Shown here piece by piece: positions 1 through 7,683 of a stretch of DNA of 37,388 nucleotides. The stretch is from VAZQ01 sp040510815 (lineage in GTDB: Bacteria > Pseudomonadota > Alphaproteobacteria > Rhizobiales > Xanthobacteraceae), in contig JBEVIH010000262.1 in the NCBI GenBank assembly GCA_040510815.1, positions 1 through 37,388 on the forward strand. The letters run 5' to 3'. Within the stretch, counting starts at the first letter, position 1, and every line of letters starts with the position of its first letter. The notes under the pieces are model-generated. The model did not search any database, was not told where the DNA came from, and saw only the letters and a list, made by a program, of their open reading frames with translations. Both the position numbers and the translations under genes were made by a program.

Positions 1-47
1 GCGAGGTGCTGCGCGAGCAACGCCTCAAGTCGCGCAAGACCCCGTAA
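1..47 (+). CDS. C-terminal tail of an unidentified gene (partial)
   Basis: The reading frame beginning at base 3 runs EVLREQRLKSRKTP and ends at a TAA at 45-47. It is open from the window edge and has a basic C-terminus typical of real proteins. Only about 14 residues are visible, so no family can be named. It is followed by an inverted repeat (74-104) that could end its transcript, which mildly supports a real gene ending here. Confidence 0.4.
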   Translation, partial: EVLREQRLKSRKTP

Positions 48-73
48 CCAGTCGAAGCGCAACAGCAGCCGGT

Positions 74-112
74 AGCCCGGATGGAGCGACGCGACATCCG
101 GGCTCAGCTTTT
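74..112 (+). repeat. Palindromic repeat, possible terminator
   Basis: A perfect 10-bp inverted repeat, agcccggatg (74-83) and catccgggct (95-104), has an 11-base loop and is followed by cagctttt. The short T run makes it a plausible intrinsic terminator for the gene ending at 47. The stem sequence also resembles a dispersed palindromic element common in Bradyrhizobium-type genomes; that recognition is from memory, not from a search. Confidence 0.5.
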
Positions 113-123
113 CAGGCCGACGC

Positions 124-1512
124 ATGATTCCCGCTGGGACTGAGGATGCCGCAAGGTTGAAGCAACCAACAGGATTCACGCCGGTCCTGTGGTCGTCATG
201 CCTGGCGATGCTGGCGGTCGGCGCCAACAGCACGGCCATCATGGCCGCCTTACCCAACATGCGGAGCGAACTTTCGCTGAGTTCAGGCGGCGTGGAATGG
301 GCGGTCAACGCCTATCTGGTCGTCTCCGCGGCCTTCGTCGTGCTCGGCGGCCAGGCAGCGGATCGGTTCGGCGCGCGGTTGGCATCAATGGCCGGCCTGG
401 CGCTGTTCGGCGCCGCCTCCTGCATCATTGCCATGGCCGGCACGCAAGGCGTGCTGCTGTCGGGACGGGCCTTGCAGGGCCTCGCGGCGGCATTCGCCGT
501 GCCCTGCACGCTGGCCGCGGTCGACACCAGCTCGCCACCGGAGCGCCGGGCGGCGGCGATCGCCGCCTGGGCCGGGTTCCTGATGCTCGGCTTCAGCGTC
601 GGGCCGCTGTTCGGCGGCACGCTCACTCACTTCACGAGCTGGCGCGTGATCTTCTGGCTCGACGTCCCGCTCGTGTTGACCGCGATTGCCGGTCTGGCCT
701 CCGCAGGCTCGCCAACCGCCCGCGGTCACGATACGCCAACGCGGCGGGCGGACTGGATCGGCTTTGTCCTGCTGGCCACGTTCATGGTGTCGCTGGTCTT
801 CGCCCTGCATGCATTGCCGCATGCGCGGGTGGCACCGCTTCCCGCCATCGGCCCGTTCGCGCTGGCAGCGGTTGCCTTCGTCCTGCTGCTGCGCGTGGAG
901 TCGCGCGCCCAGGCGCCGCTGGTCGACCTGGGCTTGTTCGCGCGCCGCAGGTTCGTTGTGGGGGTGGCGATCGGCTCGCTGGCGATGTTCAGCATCATGA
1001 GCCTGCTGCTCTACTTCAACCTCTTTGCACAGAGCCGGGACGGGCTCGGTCTCACGTCGCTGGAGGCCGGCGCCGCGCTGCTGCCGCTGAGCGCAGCGCT
1101 GCTTGCGCTCGCCCTGTCGGCGTCCGCCCTGGCGGCACGGATCGGGCCGCGCAACGCCATGACGGCCGGCATGGCGCTCATCGCCATCGCCAGCGCCGTC
1201 ATCGGCGCGGCCGTAGGCGGCGGCGGGATGGTCCTCCTGGCGATCGGATTTCTGGCGATGGGCGCCGGTCTGGCCGTGCCTTATGCCCTGGCGCCGCGGC
1301 TGGCGCTGTCGGCGCTGCCGCCCGCGCACGCGGGGCAGGGTTCGGGCATCGTCAACGCCTGCACCTTTCTCGGCGGCAGCGCCGGCGTTGCCGGCGGCGC
1401 CACCGCCTTCACGCTCGGGGGATTCGTCGCCGTGCTGGCGATGATTGCGCTCGCCGGCCTCATCGGCGCGGCGCTGAGCCGCGTGATTCCGGAGAAGGCA
1501 GACCAGGCGTAG
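124..1512 (+). CDS. MFS transporter, DHA2 (EmrB/QacA)-like drug exporter
   Basis: This 462-residue, very hydrophobic inner-membrane protein has the start of a major facilitator: a first membrane helix around residues 21-45 ending in the ALPNM region, then a loop reading GGQAADRFGAR near residues 75-85, which is the MFS motif A (GxxxDRxGRR) between helices 2 and 3. About 14 hydrophobic segments and a mid-protein basic loop fit the 14-helix DHA2 group, which exports drugs or other small molecules by proton antiport. The substrate cannot be read from sequence. The ATG at 124 has only a weak ribosome-binding site. It stands alone, convergent with the cupin gene at 1586-2053. Confidence 0.85.
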   Translation: MIPAGTEDAARLKQPTGFTPVLWSSCLAMLAVGANSTAIMAALPNMRSELSLSSGGVEWAVNAYLVVSAAFVVLGGQAADRFGARLASMAGLALFGAASCIIAMAGTQGVLLSGRALQGLAAAFAVPCTLAAVDTSSPPERRAAAIAAWAGFLMLGFSVGPLFGGTLTHFTSWRVIFWLDVPLVLTAIAGLASAGSPTARGHDTPTRRADWIGFVLLATFMVSLVFALHALPHARVAPLPAIGPFALAAVAFVLLLRVESRAQAPLVDLGLFARRRFVVGVAIGSLAMFSIMSLLLYFNLFAQSRDGLGLTSLEAGAALLPLSAALLALALSASALAARIGPRNAMTAGMALIAIASAVIGAAVGGGGMVLLAIGFLAMGAGLAVPYALAPRLALSALPPAHAGQGSGIVNACTFLGGSAGVAGGATAFTLGGFVAVLAMIALAGLIGAALSRVIPEKADQA

Positions 1513-1536
1513 GCGGGGTCGGCTTTGATCCGAGGC

Positions 1537-1574
1537 ACGATCCCCGCATGTCGCTGCGCTCAATGCGGGCTACA
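1537..1574. repeat. Palindromic repeat, copy 1 of a family
   Basis: An inverted repeat, cccgcat (1543-1549) with atgcggg (1563-1569), lies in the 73-base gap between the convergent MFS and cupin genes. The surrounding bases, including the loop tcgctgcgct, match a second copy at 3274-3312, and a degenerate relative lies at 27305-27331. The position between converging genes would suit a bidirectional terminator, but no clear T run follows. Confidence 0.55.
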
Positions 1575-1585
1575 TCTTGAGGCCA

Positions 1586-2053
1586 TTACCCCTCGCGGTT
1601 GGGCGTGCCCAGGATGTGGGTCTTCGGCGGCAGCATCAGGTTGTCGAAATTCTGCGTGAACATCGCCGCCGCGAAGAACGCCACCGCCTTGAGCTTGTCG
1701 GTGCCGACATTGGCGAGGTTGTGCCGCACGTTGGTCGGCAGCACAAAGACGCTGCCGGGCCCGACCGGATAATTACGTTCCTCGGTCTGCAGCTCGCCCT
1801 TGCCGGCGATGATGTACTGCGTCTCCTCGGTGGCGTCGGTGTGCCAGCCGAGCTCACCGCCGGGCTCGATCTCGTAGACGATGGTCGAGGACTGGCTCGC
1901 CCCGTGGTCGCCATAGACCGCGAACGCGGCGTCCCACAGGACTTTGGGGTTGTCCGCCGCGCGCACCTGGGCGCGCGCGAGCTTGTCGCTGGCGACGACG
2001 GCCACTGCGGGAAGCGGCGATTTGGTATGCTTGCCGGCTGGTGCTGGAGTCAT
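1586..2053 (-). CDS. Small single-domain cupin protein
   Basis: This 155-residue protein carries one cupin beta-barrel. The first motif reads HTDATEE (His71, Asp73, Glu77), in which the usual second His of HxHx(3-4)E is Asp. The second motif keeps its histidine (LPTNVRH, His111), so a metal could be bound by His71, Glu77 and His111. The start is placed at ATG 2053 because AGGAG lies 6 bases upstream; the longer frame from GTG 2089 has a poorer-spaced site. It is the last gene of a minus-strand group with an orphan Bug protein and a second cupin. Substrate and reaction are unknown; sugar or aromatic-acid modification is common for the fold. Confidence 0.8.
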   Translation of the reverse strand: MTPAPAGKHTKSPLPAVAVVASDKLARAQVRAADNPKVLWDAAFAVYGDHGASQSSTIVYEIEPGGELGWHTDATEETQYIIAGKGELQTEERNYPVGPGSVFVLPTNVRHNLANVGTDKLKAVAFFAAAMFTQNFDNLMLPPKTHILGTPNREG

Positions 2054-2226
2054 GGGCCGCTCCTGGGTGCTCGTGCTCGGTAGCGACACAAGCTCCCCGG
2101 CGGCGCGCGCGTCAACGGCGCGTCGGATTCGCGGTTATGCGGCGGTTTCGGATGATTTCCGGATTCGCTTCAATACCGGTGCATCGGCGCGGTCAGCCGG
2201 AGCTGGCCGTTGCCGGCCGCGCCCGC

Positions 2227-3204
2227 CTACTTCATCTGCTCGGCGAGCCGTTCGATCGCCGGCTTCCACAGCTCCTGCTGCTCGCGGATGAACCCGGTTA
2301 CCTCCGCCGGCGACATCGGCCGCGCGAACGAGCCGCGCGCGGCGAGCAGATCCTTGACGCTGGCCGTGTCGAGCGCGACGCGCAATGCTTCGCTCGCCTT
2401 GGCGATGATCGGCTCCGGCGTGCCGTTGGGAGCCAGCACGGCCTGCCAGCCGGAGGCGATCAGACCGGGCACCGCTTCGGAGATGGTCGGCAGATCGGGG
2501 ACGCTCGGCAGGCGCTTGGCCGCGCCGATCGCGAGCGCCACGAGTTGGCCCGACTGGATCGCCGGCGCGAGGCCGGTGTAGCCCTCGATCATGATCGGGA
2601 TGCGGCCGGCATAGACATCGGCGACCGCCTGCGCGGAGTTGCCGGTATAGGGGACCATCTGCAGCCTGATGCCGGTCCGCAGCTGCAGCAGCTCGCCGGT
2701 GAGATGAGTGAGGCGGCCGACGCCGGTCACCGCGTAGGACAGCTCGCCCGGCTTCTGCTTGGCGATCTCGATCAGCTCCCGCAGGGTCTTGATGCCGAGG
2801 TTCGGCGACACTGTCACCGCCAGCGGCTGATCGACGGTGTAGCCGACCGCCGCGAAATCGCGCGGCACCATCAGCGGCAGGTTGGGCGCCTTGCCGGGGA
2901 CCGCCAGGAACACCGACAGCGCGGGCGCGTACAGCGTATAGCCATCCGCCGCCGCCTGCGTGGCGACCTGCGCCGAGACCGCACCGGCGGCGCCGGGCTG
3001 GTTCACCAGCACCACTTGCTGGTTCCAGTGCTTGCTCATGGCGTCGGCGATGATGCGCAGGCCGGTGTCGACCGCGCTGCCGGGAGAGGAATCGGAAATC
3101 ATCCGTACCGGCCGGTTCGGGTAGTCCGCCTGCGCCCGCGCCGCGCTCGGTGCCGCGAGGGCGATCAGCGCCACACCCACCATCCTCATCCAGTGTCGTT
3201 GCAT
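2227..3204 (-). CDS. Orphan Bug/TctC-family solute-binding protein
   Basis: A 325-residue periplasmic protein of the tripartite tricarboxylate transporter receptor family (Bug). It has a signal peptide (MQRHWMRMVGVALIALAAPS.. with cleavage near AARA-QA), followed by YPNRPVRM and the ligand-loop sequence SDSSPGSAVD, a variant of the usual PFPPGG. The matured length is standard for the family. The start at ATG 3204 is chosen because GGAGAG lies just upstream; the longer frame to 3249 would bury the signal peptide. No TctA/TctB gene is adjacent, so it would need to work with membrane partners elsewhere (for example those at 20002-21967) or act as a sensor component. It lies between two cupin genes, suggesting a carboxylate ligand linked to their pathway (inference). 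Confidence 0.88.
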   Translation of the reverse strand: MQRHWMRMVGVALIALAAPSAARAQADYPNRPVRMISDSSPGSAVDTGLRIIADAMSKHWNQQVVLVNQPGAAGAVSAQVATQAAADGYTLYAPALSVFLAVPGKAPNLPLMVPRDFAAVGYTVDQPLAVTVSPNLGIKTLRELIEIAKQKPGELSYAVTGVGRLTHLTGELLQLRTGIRLQMVPYTGNSAQAVADVYAGRIPIMIEGYTGLAPAIQSGQLVALAIGAAKRLPSVPDLPTISEAVPGLIASGWQAVLAPNGTPEPIIAKASEALRVALDTASVKDLLAARGSFARPMSPAEVTGFIREQQELWKPAIERLAEQMK

Positions 3205-3273
3205 GCTGCTCTCCATCGCGACGTCGGCAAGCATAACCCGAACGAGCAAAGCGCAATCTGCGCCGAATAGTCA

Positions 3274-3312
3274 CGGCACGATGCGCATCTCGCTGCGCTG
3301 ATGCGGGCGACG
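3274..3312. repeat. Palindromic repeat, copy 2 of a family
   Basis: In the gap between the cupin stop (3332) and the Bug protein start (3204), this stretch repeats the 1537-1574 element: both contain gcacgat, a cgca / atgcggg pairing and the shared loop tcgctgcgct, followed by gggc-ac. The left arm is degenerate (gcgcat). It is read as an intergenic repeat of a dispersed family rather than a regulatory site specific to this gene. Confidence 0.5.
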
Positions 3313-3331
3313 TCAGCGCGCCGCCCTGCCC

Positions 3332-3907
3332 TCACGCCGCCGGCTTCTCGATGATCAGATTGCCGTCGTCGTCGACCGCCAGGCCGGTCTTGCGCGCTTC
3401 CACCACCACCGAGGGATGCCAATCGACCTTTCCGGCATCCGGGCCGCCGATGATCGCCATCAGCAGCGCGTCCGCACCGCCGGAGAGATTGCGGAAGCCG
3501 CGGTAGATGCCGATCGGCACGTTGCAGACGTCGCCCTCGTCGAGATCGACCGTGCGCTCCGCATCGCCGTCCAGCCAGAACACCTGCCAGCGCCCCTTCA
3601 CCGGGATGAACACCTCCTCGGTGGCGTGCCGGTGCAGCGCCGCGCCCTTGCCTTTGGGCGCGCGCACATATGTGATCGAGAAGCCGTGCGCGGGAGCCTT
3701 CACGTTGGGCTTGAGCGCCGCGTTCTCGGTGACGCCCATGCCGACCATGTCGATGATCTCGCGCTCATAGGCGGGAATGCGCTGGTCGAGGAAGGCCAGG
3801 TCCGAGCCTTTGACGGTCCTGGCGCGGGCGACGTTGTCGCGCTCCATGGCCTCCTTGGAGATGCGGGGAACCGGCTTGCCTGCAATGCGTGGGTCGACGA
3901 CGGGCAT
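3332..3907 (-). CDS. Cupin-domain protein with incomplete second metal motif
   Basis: This 191-residue protein has a C-terminal cupin barrel at about residues 75-160. Motif 1 is intact (LHRHATEEVFIPVKG: His92, His94, Glu98). Motif 2 reads VPIGIYRGFRN, with Arg136 where the histidine ligand normally stands, so metal binding or catalysis may be altered. The start at ATG 3907 is firm, with AAGGAGG 7 bases upstream; a frame reaching 3994 runs through a palindromic repeat and is not credible. It sits between an alpha/beta hydrolase (upstream) and an orphan Bug protein (downstream), all on the minus strand, so a role in degrading an imported acid or ester is likely. The exact reaction is unknown. 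Confidence 0.82.
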   Translation of the reverse strand: MPVVDPRIAGKPVPRISKEAMERDNVARARTVKGSDLAFLDQRIPAYEREIIDMVGMGVTENAALKPNVKAPAHGFSITYVRAPKGKGAALHRHATEEVFIPVKGRWQVFWLDGDAERTVDLDEGDVCNVPIGIYRGFRNLSGGADALLMAIIGGPDAGKVDWHPSVVVEARKTGLAVDDDGNLIIEKPAA

Positions 3908-3938
3908 GGGTGTGCCTCCTTGTCGTTTGCACAGCAAA

Positions 3939-4016
3939 CGTAGGGTGGGCAAAGGCGCGTAGCGCCGTGCCCACGCGGCTGTAACGGTGGGCACGCTTCG
4001 CTTTGCCCACCCTACG
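3939..4016. repeat. REP-like long inverted repeat
   Basis: A perfect 16-bp inverted repeat, cgtagggtgggcaaag (3939-3954) and ctttgcccaccctacg (4001-4016), encloses a second pairing, cgtgcccac (3967-3975) with gtgggcacg (3987-3995 region). The whole can fold into one long imperfect hairpin. It lies between the co-directional hydrolase (stop at 4025) and cupin (start at 3907). The sequence closely resembles repeats I know from Bradyrhizobium and Rhodopseudomonas genomes (recalled, not searched). Confidence 0.75.
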
Positions 4017-4024
4017 GGCCGCGT

Positions 4025-4942
4025 CTAACTGACCTTGACGTGCCTCCCCACGAACGCCGCCATGCGCTCGAACATGTCGCCCACCTGCGATAGATCCGGC
4101 GAGTGGCCGGCGTGGCGCTCCATCTCGAGATATTCCAGCGAAATCTCCCCGCCGGCCTTGCGGTAGTTGGCGACGAAACGCTGCGGCTCGTTGCCGGGGA
4201 AATTCGACTCCACGTCCTTGTAGTCGTGCATGCCGTCGCCGCGCGCCTGGAACCAGATCGCCGGCGGGGTGAGCACCTTCTCGCCGCGCTCGAGCGCGAG
4301 GAGCGGATTGCCCTCCGCCATGTTGGCCTCGGAGCGCCAGTAGGAATCGTGGCGGGCGATGATGGATTTCGGCCATTCCGGTGGATTGGCGCCGTCGCGC
4401 GCGCGCACGGCCAGCCGGTAGCGGCTGAACGGGTTGATCACCGGCCACGACATGATCACGCAGCGCACGCTGGCGTCCTGCGCGGCCGCGCCGGCCAGCA
4501 GCGCGATCGCGGCATAGCGCGGATCGAGCGGCCGCATGGCGACCAGCATGGCCAGATGGCCGCCGCTCGACTGGCCGGAGAGGCCGACGAGGTCGGGCCT
4601 GGTCTTGAGCGTGCGGGCATTGTGCTTGGCCCAGCGCACCGCATAGTTGATGTCCTGCACCGAGGCCGGATACGGATCCGTGTTGCCGGAGCGGAAATCG
4701 AGCGCGATCGACACGATGCCCTGCTTCGCCATGGCCTCGTGGCGCAGCCGCTCGGTCAGGCGGTCGCTCTGGCACCAGGCGCCGCCGTGGCACTCGACCA
4801 GCGCCGGGAACGGGCCCGCGCCCTTCGGCTTGAACACGCGCGCGAGCAGCGGCTTGTCGCCGTGGCGAAGGTACTCGACGTCCTCGACGTCGAAGTCATG
4901 CGGCTTTGTGTCAAGCTTGGCATCCAAGGTTGCAGTCGTCAT
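4025..4942 (-). CDS. Alpha/beta hydrolase, HSL/BD-FAE-like esterase
   Basis: A 305-residue cytoplasmic serine hydrolase with no signal peptide. It has the oxyanion-hole motif CHGGAW (residues 51-56), nucleophile elbow GQSSGG with Ser125, an acidic candidate in GDGMHD (Asp236/Asp240) and the catalytic-His candidate in RHAGHSP (His277/His280). This order is that of the hormone-sensitive-lipase/feruloyl-esterase-like group, acting on small ester substrates. The start is taken at ATG 4942; a GTG at 4951 adds three residues and has too short a spacing to GGAG. It heads the minus-strand set hydrolase-cupin-Bug-cupin and is divergent from the dienelactone-hydrolase-like gene at 5079. Confidence 0.87.
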   Translation of the reverse strand: MTTATLDAKLDTKPHDFDVEDVEYLRHGDKPLLARVFKPKGAGPFPALVECHGGAWCQSDRLTERLRHEAMAKQGIVSIALDFRSGNTDPYPASVQDINYAVRWAKHNARTLKTRPDLVGLSGQSSGGHLAMLVAMRPLDPRYAAIALLAGAAAQDASVRCVIMSWPVINPFSRYRLAVRARDGANPPEWPKSIIARHDSYWRSEANMAEGNPLLALERGEKVLTPPAIWFQARGDGMHDYKDVESNFPGNEPQRFVANYRKAGGEISLEYLEMERHAGHSPDLSQVGDMFERMAAFVGRHVKVS

Positions 4943-5078
4943 GGCGAGCACCTTCTCCCGATCGAGCCTGGCCGATCATTGCGCACGGCGCTCCCGGCGG
5001 CAACCGCCCATTCGCGCTGTTGCCCGACCCACGCCCGCTCATCTAGGCTGGCCCCAGGACAGCCAGCGGAGACGCACC

Positions 5079-5810
5079 ATGGCGGGCAGCACCATCAAGA
5101 TTCGTTCGAGCGCCGGCGGCGAGTTCGACTGCTACCTGGCGACGCCCGCGGGCGCCGGCAAGGTGCCCGCCATCGTGCTCGCCTCCGCGGTCCACGGCGT
5201 CGACAAGGACATCCGCGATCTCGCCGACGAGTTCGCCTCGCACGGCTACATTGCCGCCGCGCCCGATCTGTTCTGGCGCTCGGTTCCAGGTCCGCTCCCG
5301 CACGAGGACAAGCGCGCGGCCGAGCGCTCGCAGCCGCGGCTCGAGAAGGTCAAGGCCGGCGAGGCCGACATGGTGGACACGCTGGCGCACATCCGCACGC
5401 TGCCGCAGTTCAACGGCCGCGCCGCCGCCATGGGCTTCTGCTACGGCGGGCCCTACGCGATCGTTGGGCCGAAACGGCTGGGCTATGCCGCCGGCATCTC
5501 CTGCCACGGCACGCGGCTGCTCGACTTCATCGGCGAGCTCGACGGCGTCACGCAACCGGTCTGCATCATCTGGGGCGACCAGGACCACGCCGCGCCCGCC
5601 GAGGTGCTCGACGCCTATCGCGCCGTGCCGGCGCGCATGCCGAACGTGGAGGTGCACATCTTCCCCGGCGTGCTGCACGGCTACATGATGAAGTGGAACA
5701 CCAAGGCTTTCCACGCGCAGACCCGCGAATTCTCGATGGCGCGGGCGCTGGCGATGCTCGACGGGCTGCGCGGTGCGGACGCGCGGCAGAAGCTGCGCCA
5801 GGCGTCGTGA
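5079..5810 (+). CDS. Dienelactone hydrolase family protein
   Basis: A 243-residue cytoplasmic alpha/beta hydrolase whose elbow is GFCYGG, placing a cysteine (Cys121) as nucleophile, with Asp169 (WGDQDH) and His200 (VLHGYM) completing the Cys-Asp-His triad. Positions are almost those of the classic dienelactone hydrolase. That family opens dienelactones in the modified ortho-cleavage pathway of chloroaromatics, but many members have other ester or lactone substrates. GGAG lies 7 bases before ATG 5079. It is divergent from the hydrolase at 4025-4942 with a 136-base shared upstream region. No chlorocatechol genes are nearby, so the substrate is open. Confidence 0.88.
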   Translation: MAGSTIKIRSSAGGEFDCYLATPAGAGKVPAIVLASAVHGVDKDIRDLADEFASHGYIAAAPDLFWRSVPGPLPHEDKRAAERSQPRLEKVKAGEADMVDTLAHIRTLPQFNGRAAAMGFCYGGPYAIVGPKRLGYAAGISCHGTRLLDFIGELDGVTQPVCIIWGDQDHAAPAEVLDAYRAVPARMPNVEVHIFPGVLHGYMMKWNTKAFHAQTREFSMARALAMLDGLRGADARQKLRQAS

Positions 5811-5865
5811 ACAGCTGCAGGTAGCGCTTGCGGCCGCCGCGAGGTGATGGCATGGTGGCGCCATC

Positions 5866-6165
5866 ATGAATGCGCGAACCCAGATCACAATGGATCCGGA
5901 CATGCAGCGGCGGGCCCAGGCCAAGGCCGCCGAGCTCGGCATTTCGTTCGCCGAATACGTGCGACGGCTGGTCGCCAACGACCTCGGCGAGCCAAAGCCC
6001 CGGGCCGATATTTCCATCGTGTTTGATCTGGTCGACGAGGGGCCTCCGACCAACATTGCCCGCGACAAAGACAAGATGATCGGGGAGGCCGTCTGGCAGA
6101 ACTACCTGCGCAAGACTGGCCCCAAGCCGCCTCGGCGCACACAGACCAAGTCGGGTCGGCGTTGA
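5866..6165 (+). CDS. Ribbon-helix-helix antitoxin (VapB-like)
   Basis: This 99-residue basic protein begins with a likely ribbon-helix-helix DNA-binding fold: beta strand TQITMD (residues 5-10), then helices over residues 12-24 and 27-40 (ISFAEYVRRLVANDLG). The tail would wrap the toxin. Its TGA stop overlaps the toxin's TTG start in a TTGA junction, the tight coupling expected of toxin-antitoxin operons. By analogy it should repress its own promoter in the short 5811-5865 gap and neutralise the PIN toxin. Confidence 0.82.
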   Translation: MNARTQITMDPDMQRRAQAKAAELGISFAEYVRRLVANDLGEPKPRADISIVFDLVDEGPPTNIARDKDKMIGEAVWQNYLRKTGPKPPRRTQTKSGRR

Positions 6166-6575
6166 GTATCTTCGTGGACTCATCCCTGTGGTTCGCGGCC
6201 GTGGTCGTCCGGGACGAGGGTAATGCGCGTGCCAAATCCATTCTGCGCGAAACGACAGACCACGTGACGACCGATCATGTCGTCGTAGAAACGTGGCTCT
6301 TGTTAAATAGTCGGTATCACCGCCAAGCCGCGGAGCGTTTCTGGGATCGTATTCGAGGCGGTGGCGTGCGCGTTGAGTTCGCAACGGCCGCCGACTTTGA
6401 AGCCGCATGGGCCATCGGTGAAGCGTTTCCTGATCAGGGCTTCTCGATCGTTGACCGCACCAGCTTCGCGGTTATGGAGCGGCTCGGCATTTCTCGCGTC
6501 GCAAGCTTCGACAACGACTTTGCGGTCTATCGTTACGGCCGCGATCGCGATCGAGCCTTTGAAGTCTTGCGCTGA
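6162..6575 (+). CDS. vapC: PIN-domain ribonuclease toxin (VapC-like)
   Basis: A 137-residue PIN domain with the expected acidic residues: Asp6 (FVDSS), Glu43 (VVVETW), Asp98 (SIVDRTSFAVME) and Asp117/Asp119 (ASFDNDF). These would bind Mg2+ for RNA cleavage, classically of initiator tRNA or rRNA in VapC toxins. Translation appears to start at TTG 6162, overlapping the antitoxin stop by four bases, so expression would depend on translational coupling. The TTG start is inferred because the family usually begins just before the I/V-F-V-D strand and no ATG lies there. The GC content looks somewhat lower than in the neighbours, which fits a mobile module. Confidence 0.87.
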   Translation: MSIFVDSSLWFAAVVVRDEGNARAKSILRETTDHVTTDHVVVETWLLLNSRYHRQAAERFWDRIRGGGVRVEFATAADFEAAWAIGEAFPDQGFSIVDRTSFAVMERLGISRVASFDNDFAVYRYGRDRDRAFEVLR

Positions 6576-6713
6576 ACTCTTCCGGCGCAGCGACGGCGGC
6601 GGCGACCGCAGGCGGGACGGCGTTAACGCTTCTGCAGCGATCGCCGGGCCAACATCGGTGGGACCGCCGCCATCAGGCAGGGCAACGCACCGTTACCGGG
6701 CAGGCAACCTCCG

Positions 6714-7577
6714 ATGCGAGCCATCAGACCGATCTCCGCCGCGGCCGTGCTCATCGGCTGCCTGCTCGGCGCCACGCCGATCCCGGCGGAGCCGATCGCG
6801 ACCGGCCGGCAGACCGCCGACGCGAACGGCATGCCCGTCGACGTCTTCACCTATCGGCCGGCGGGATGCTCCGATCCGTCCCTGCTGCTGGTCTTTCATG
6901 GCGCCCAACGCGATGCCGCCGACTACCGCGACTATGCGCGCCCGCTCGCCGACCGGCATTGCCTGCTGGTGGTCGCGCCGCTGTTCGACAAGCACAGCTT
7001 TCCCTCCTGGCGCTACCAGCGCGGCGGCATCGTCCGCCAAAATGGAACGGTGCGGAATCCGCGCGACTGGACCGGCCGGCTGGTGCCCGGTCTCGCCGAT
7101 TGGGCCCGCAAGCAGGAAGGGCGCCCCCTCGCCTATTCGCTGATCGCGCACTCGGCCGGCGGCCAGTTCCTCAGCCGCGTGGCGGCCTTCGTCCCGACCG
7201 AGGCCAAGCGCATCGTGCTCGCCAACGCGGGCACCTACGTCTTTCCGAGCCTCTCTGTCGCCGCGCCCTACGGGCTGGGCAAGGTCTACTCGGGCGCGGA
7301 TGGCGAGGCGCAGCTGCGGCGCTACCTGGAGCAGCCGCTGACCATCTATCTCGGCGAGGACGACGACCAGGACGATGACCGCAACAATACGCCCGAGGCC
7401 CGCGCGCAAGGCGCATCGCGCCACGCGCGCGGACTGAACGTGTTCGGGGCCGGCCAGAAGCTGGCGCAGGCCCGCGGCTGGACCTTCAACTGGCGGCTGG
7501 TGCAATTGCCCGGCGTCGGCCACGACGCGCAAAAGATGCTGGCCGCGCCGCAGGCCGCCGATGCGCTGGCGCCGTGA
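6714..7577 (+). CDS. Exported alpha/beta hydrolase (esterase-like)
   Basis: A 287-residue protein with an N-terminal signal sequence (hydrophobic over residues 8-25, cleavage likely near PAEP). The hydrolase core shows LLLVFHGA (oxyanion region, residues 57-64), nucleophile elbow AHSAGG with Ser147, and GVGHD with His270. An acidic run EDDDQDDD (residues 215-222) falls where the triad aspartate is expected, perhaps binding a cation. It resembles the poly-hydroxyalkanoate depolymerase/feruloyl-esterase-like hydrolases loosely, but no specific substrate can be given. It probably acts in the periplasm or outside the cell. Next downstream is a beta-lactamase-like hydrolase, also exported. Confidence 0.75.
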   Translation: MRAIRPISAAAVLIGCLLGATPIPAEPIATGRQTADANGMPVDVFTYRPAGCSDPSLLLVFHGAQRDAADYRDYARPLADRHCLLVVAPLFDKHSFPSWRYQRGGIVRQNGTVRNPRDWTGRLVPGLADWARKQEGRPLAYSLIAHSAGGQFLSRVAAFVPTEAKRIVLANAGTYVFPSLSVAAPYGLGKVYSGADGEAQLRRYLEQPLTIYLGEDDDQDDDRNNTPEARAQGASRHARGLNVFGAGQKLAQARGWTFNWRLVQLPGVGHDAQKMLAAPQAADALAP

Positions 7578-7683
7578 AGCGGCGCAGCCAATGGCGTGAC
7601 GCGGAACTATCGCTGCGGGTTCTCGGTTGATCAGGCGGGGCCAGCAAGCGTGGCCCCCTCATCATGAGCCGATCGGGACACCC

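Noticed and set aside
4103..5824. Plus-strand open frame of 573 codons
   Set aside because: It is antisense to the esterase and then out of frame with the dienelactone-hydrolase gene; composition is shadow-like.
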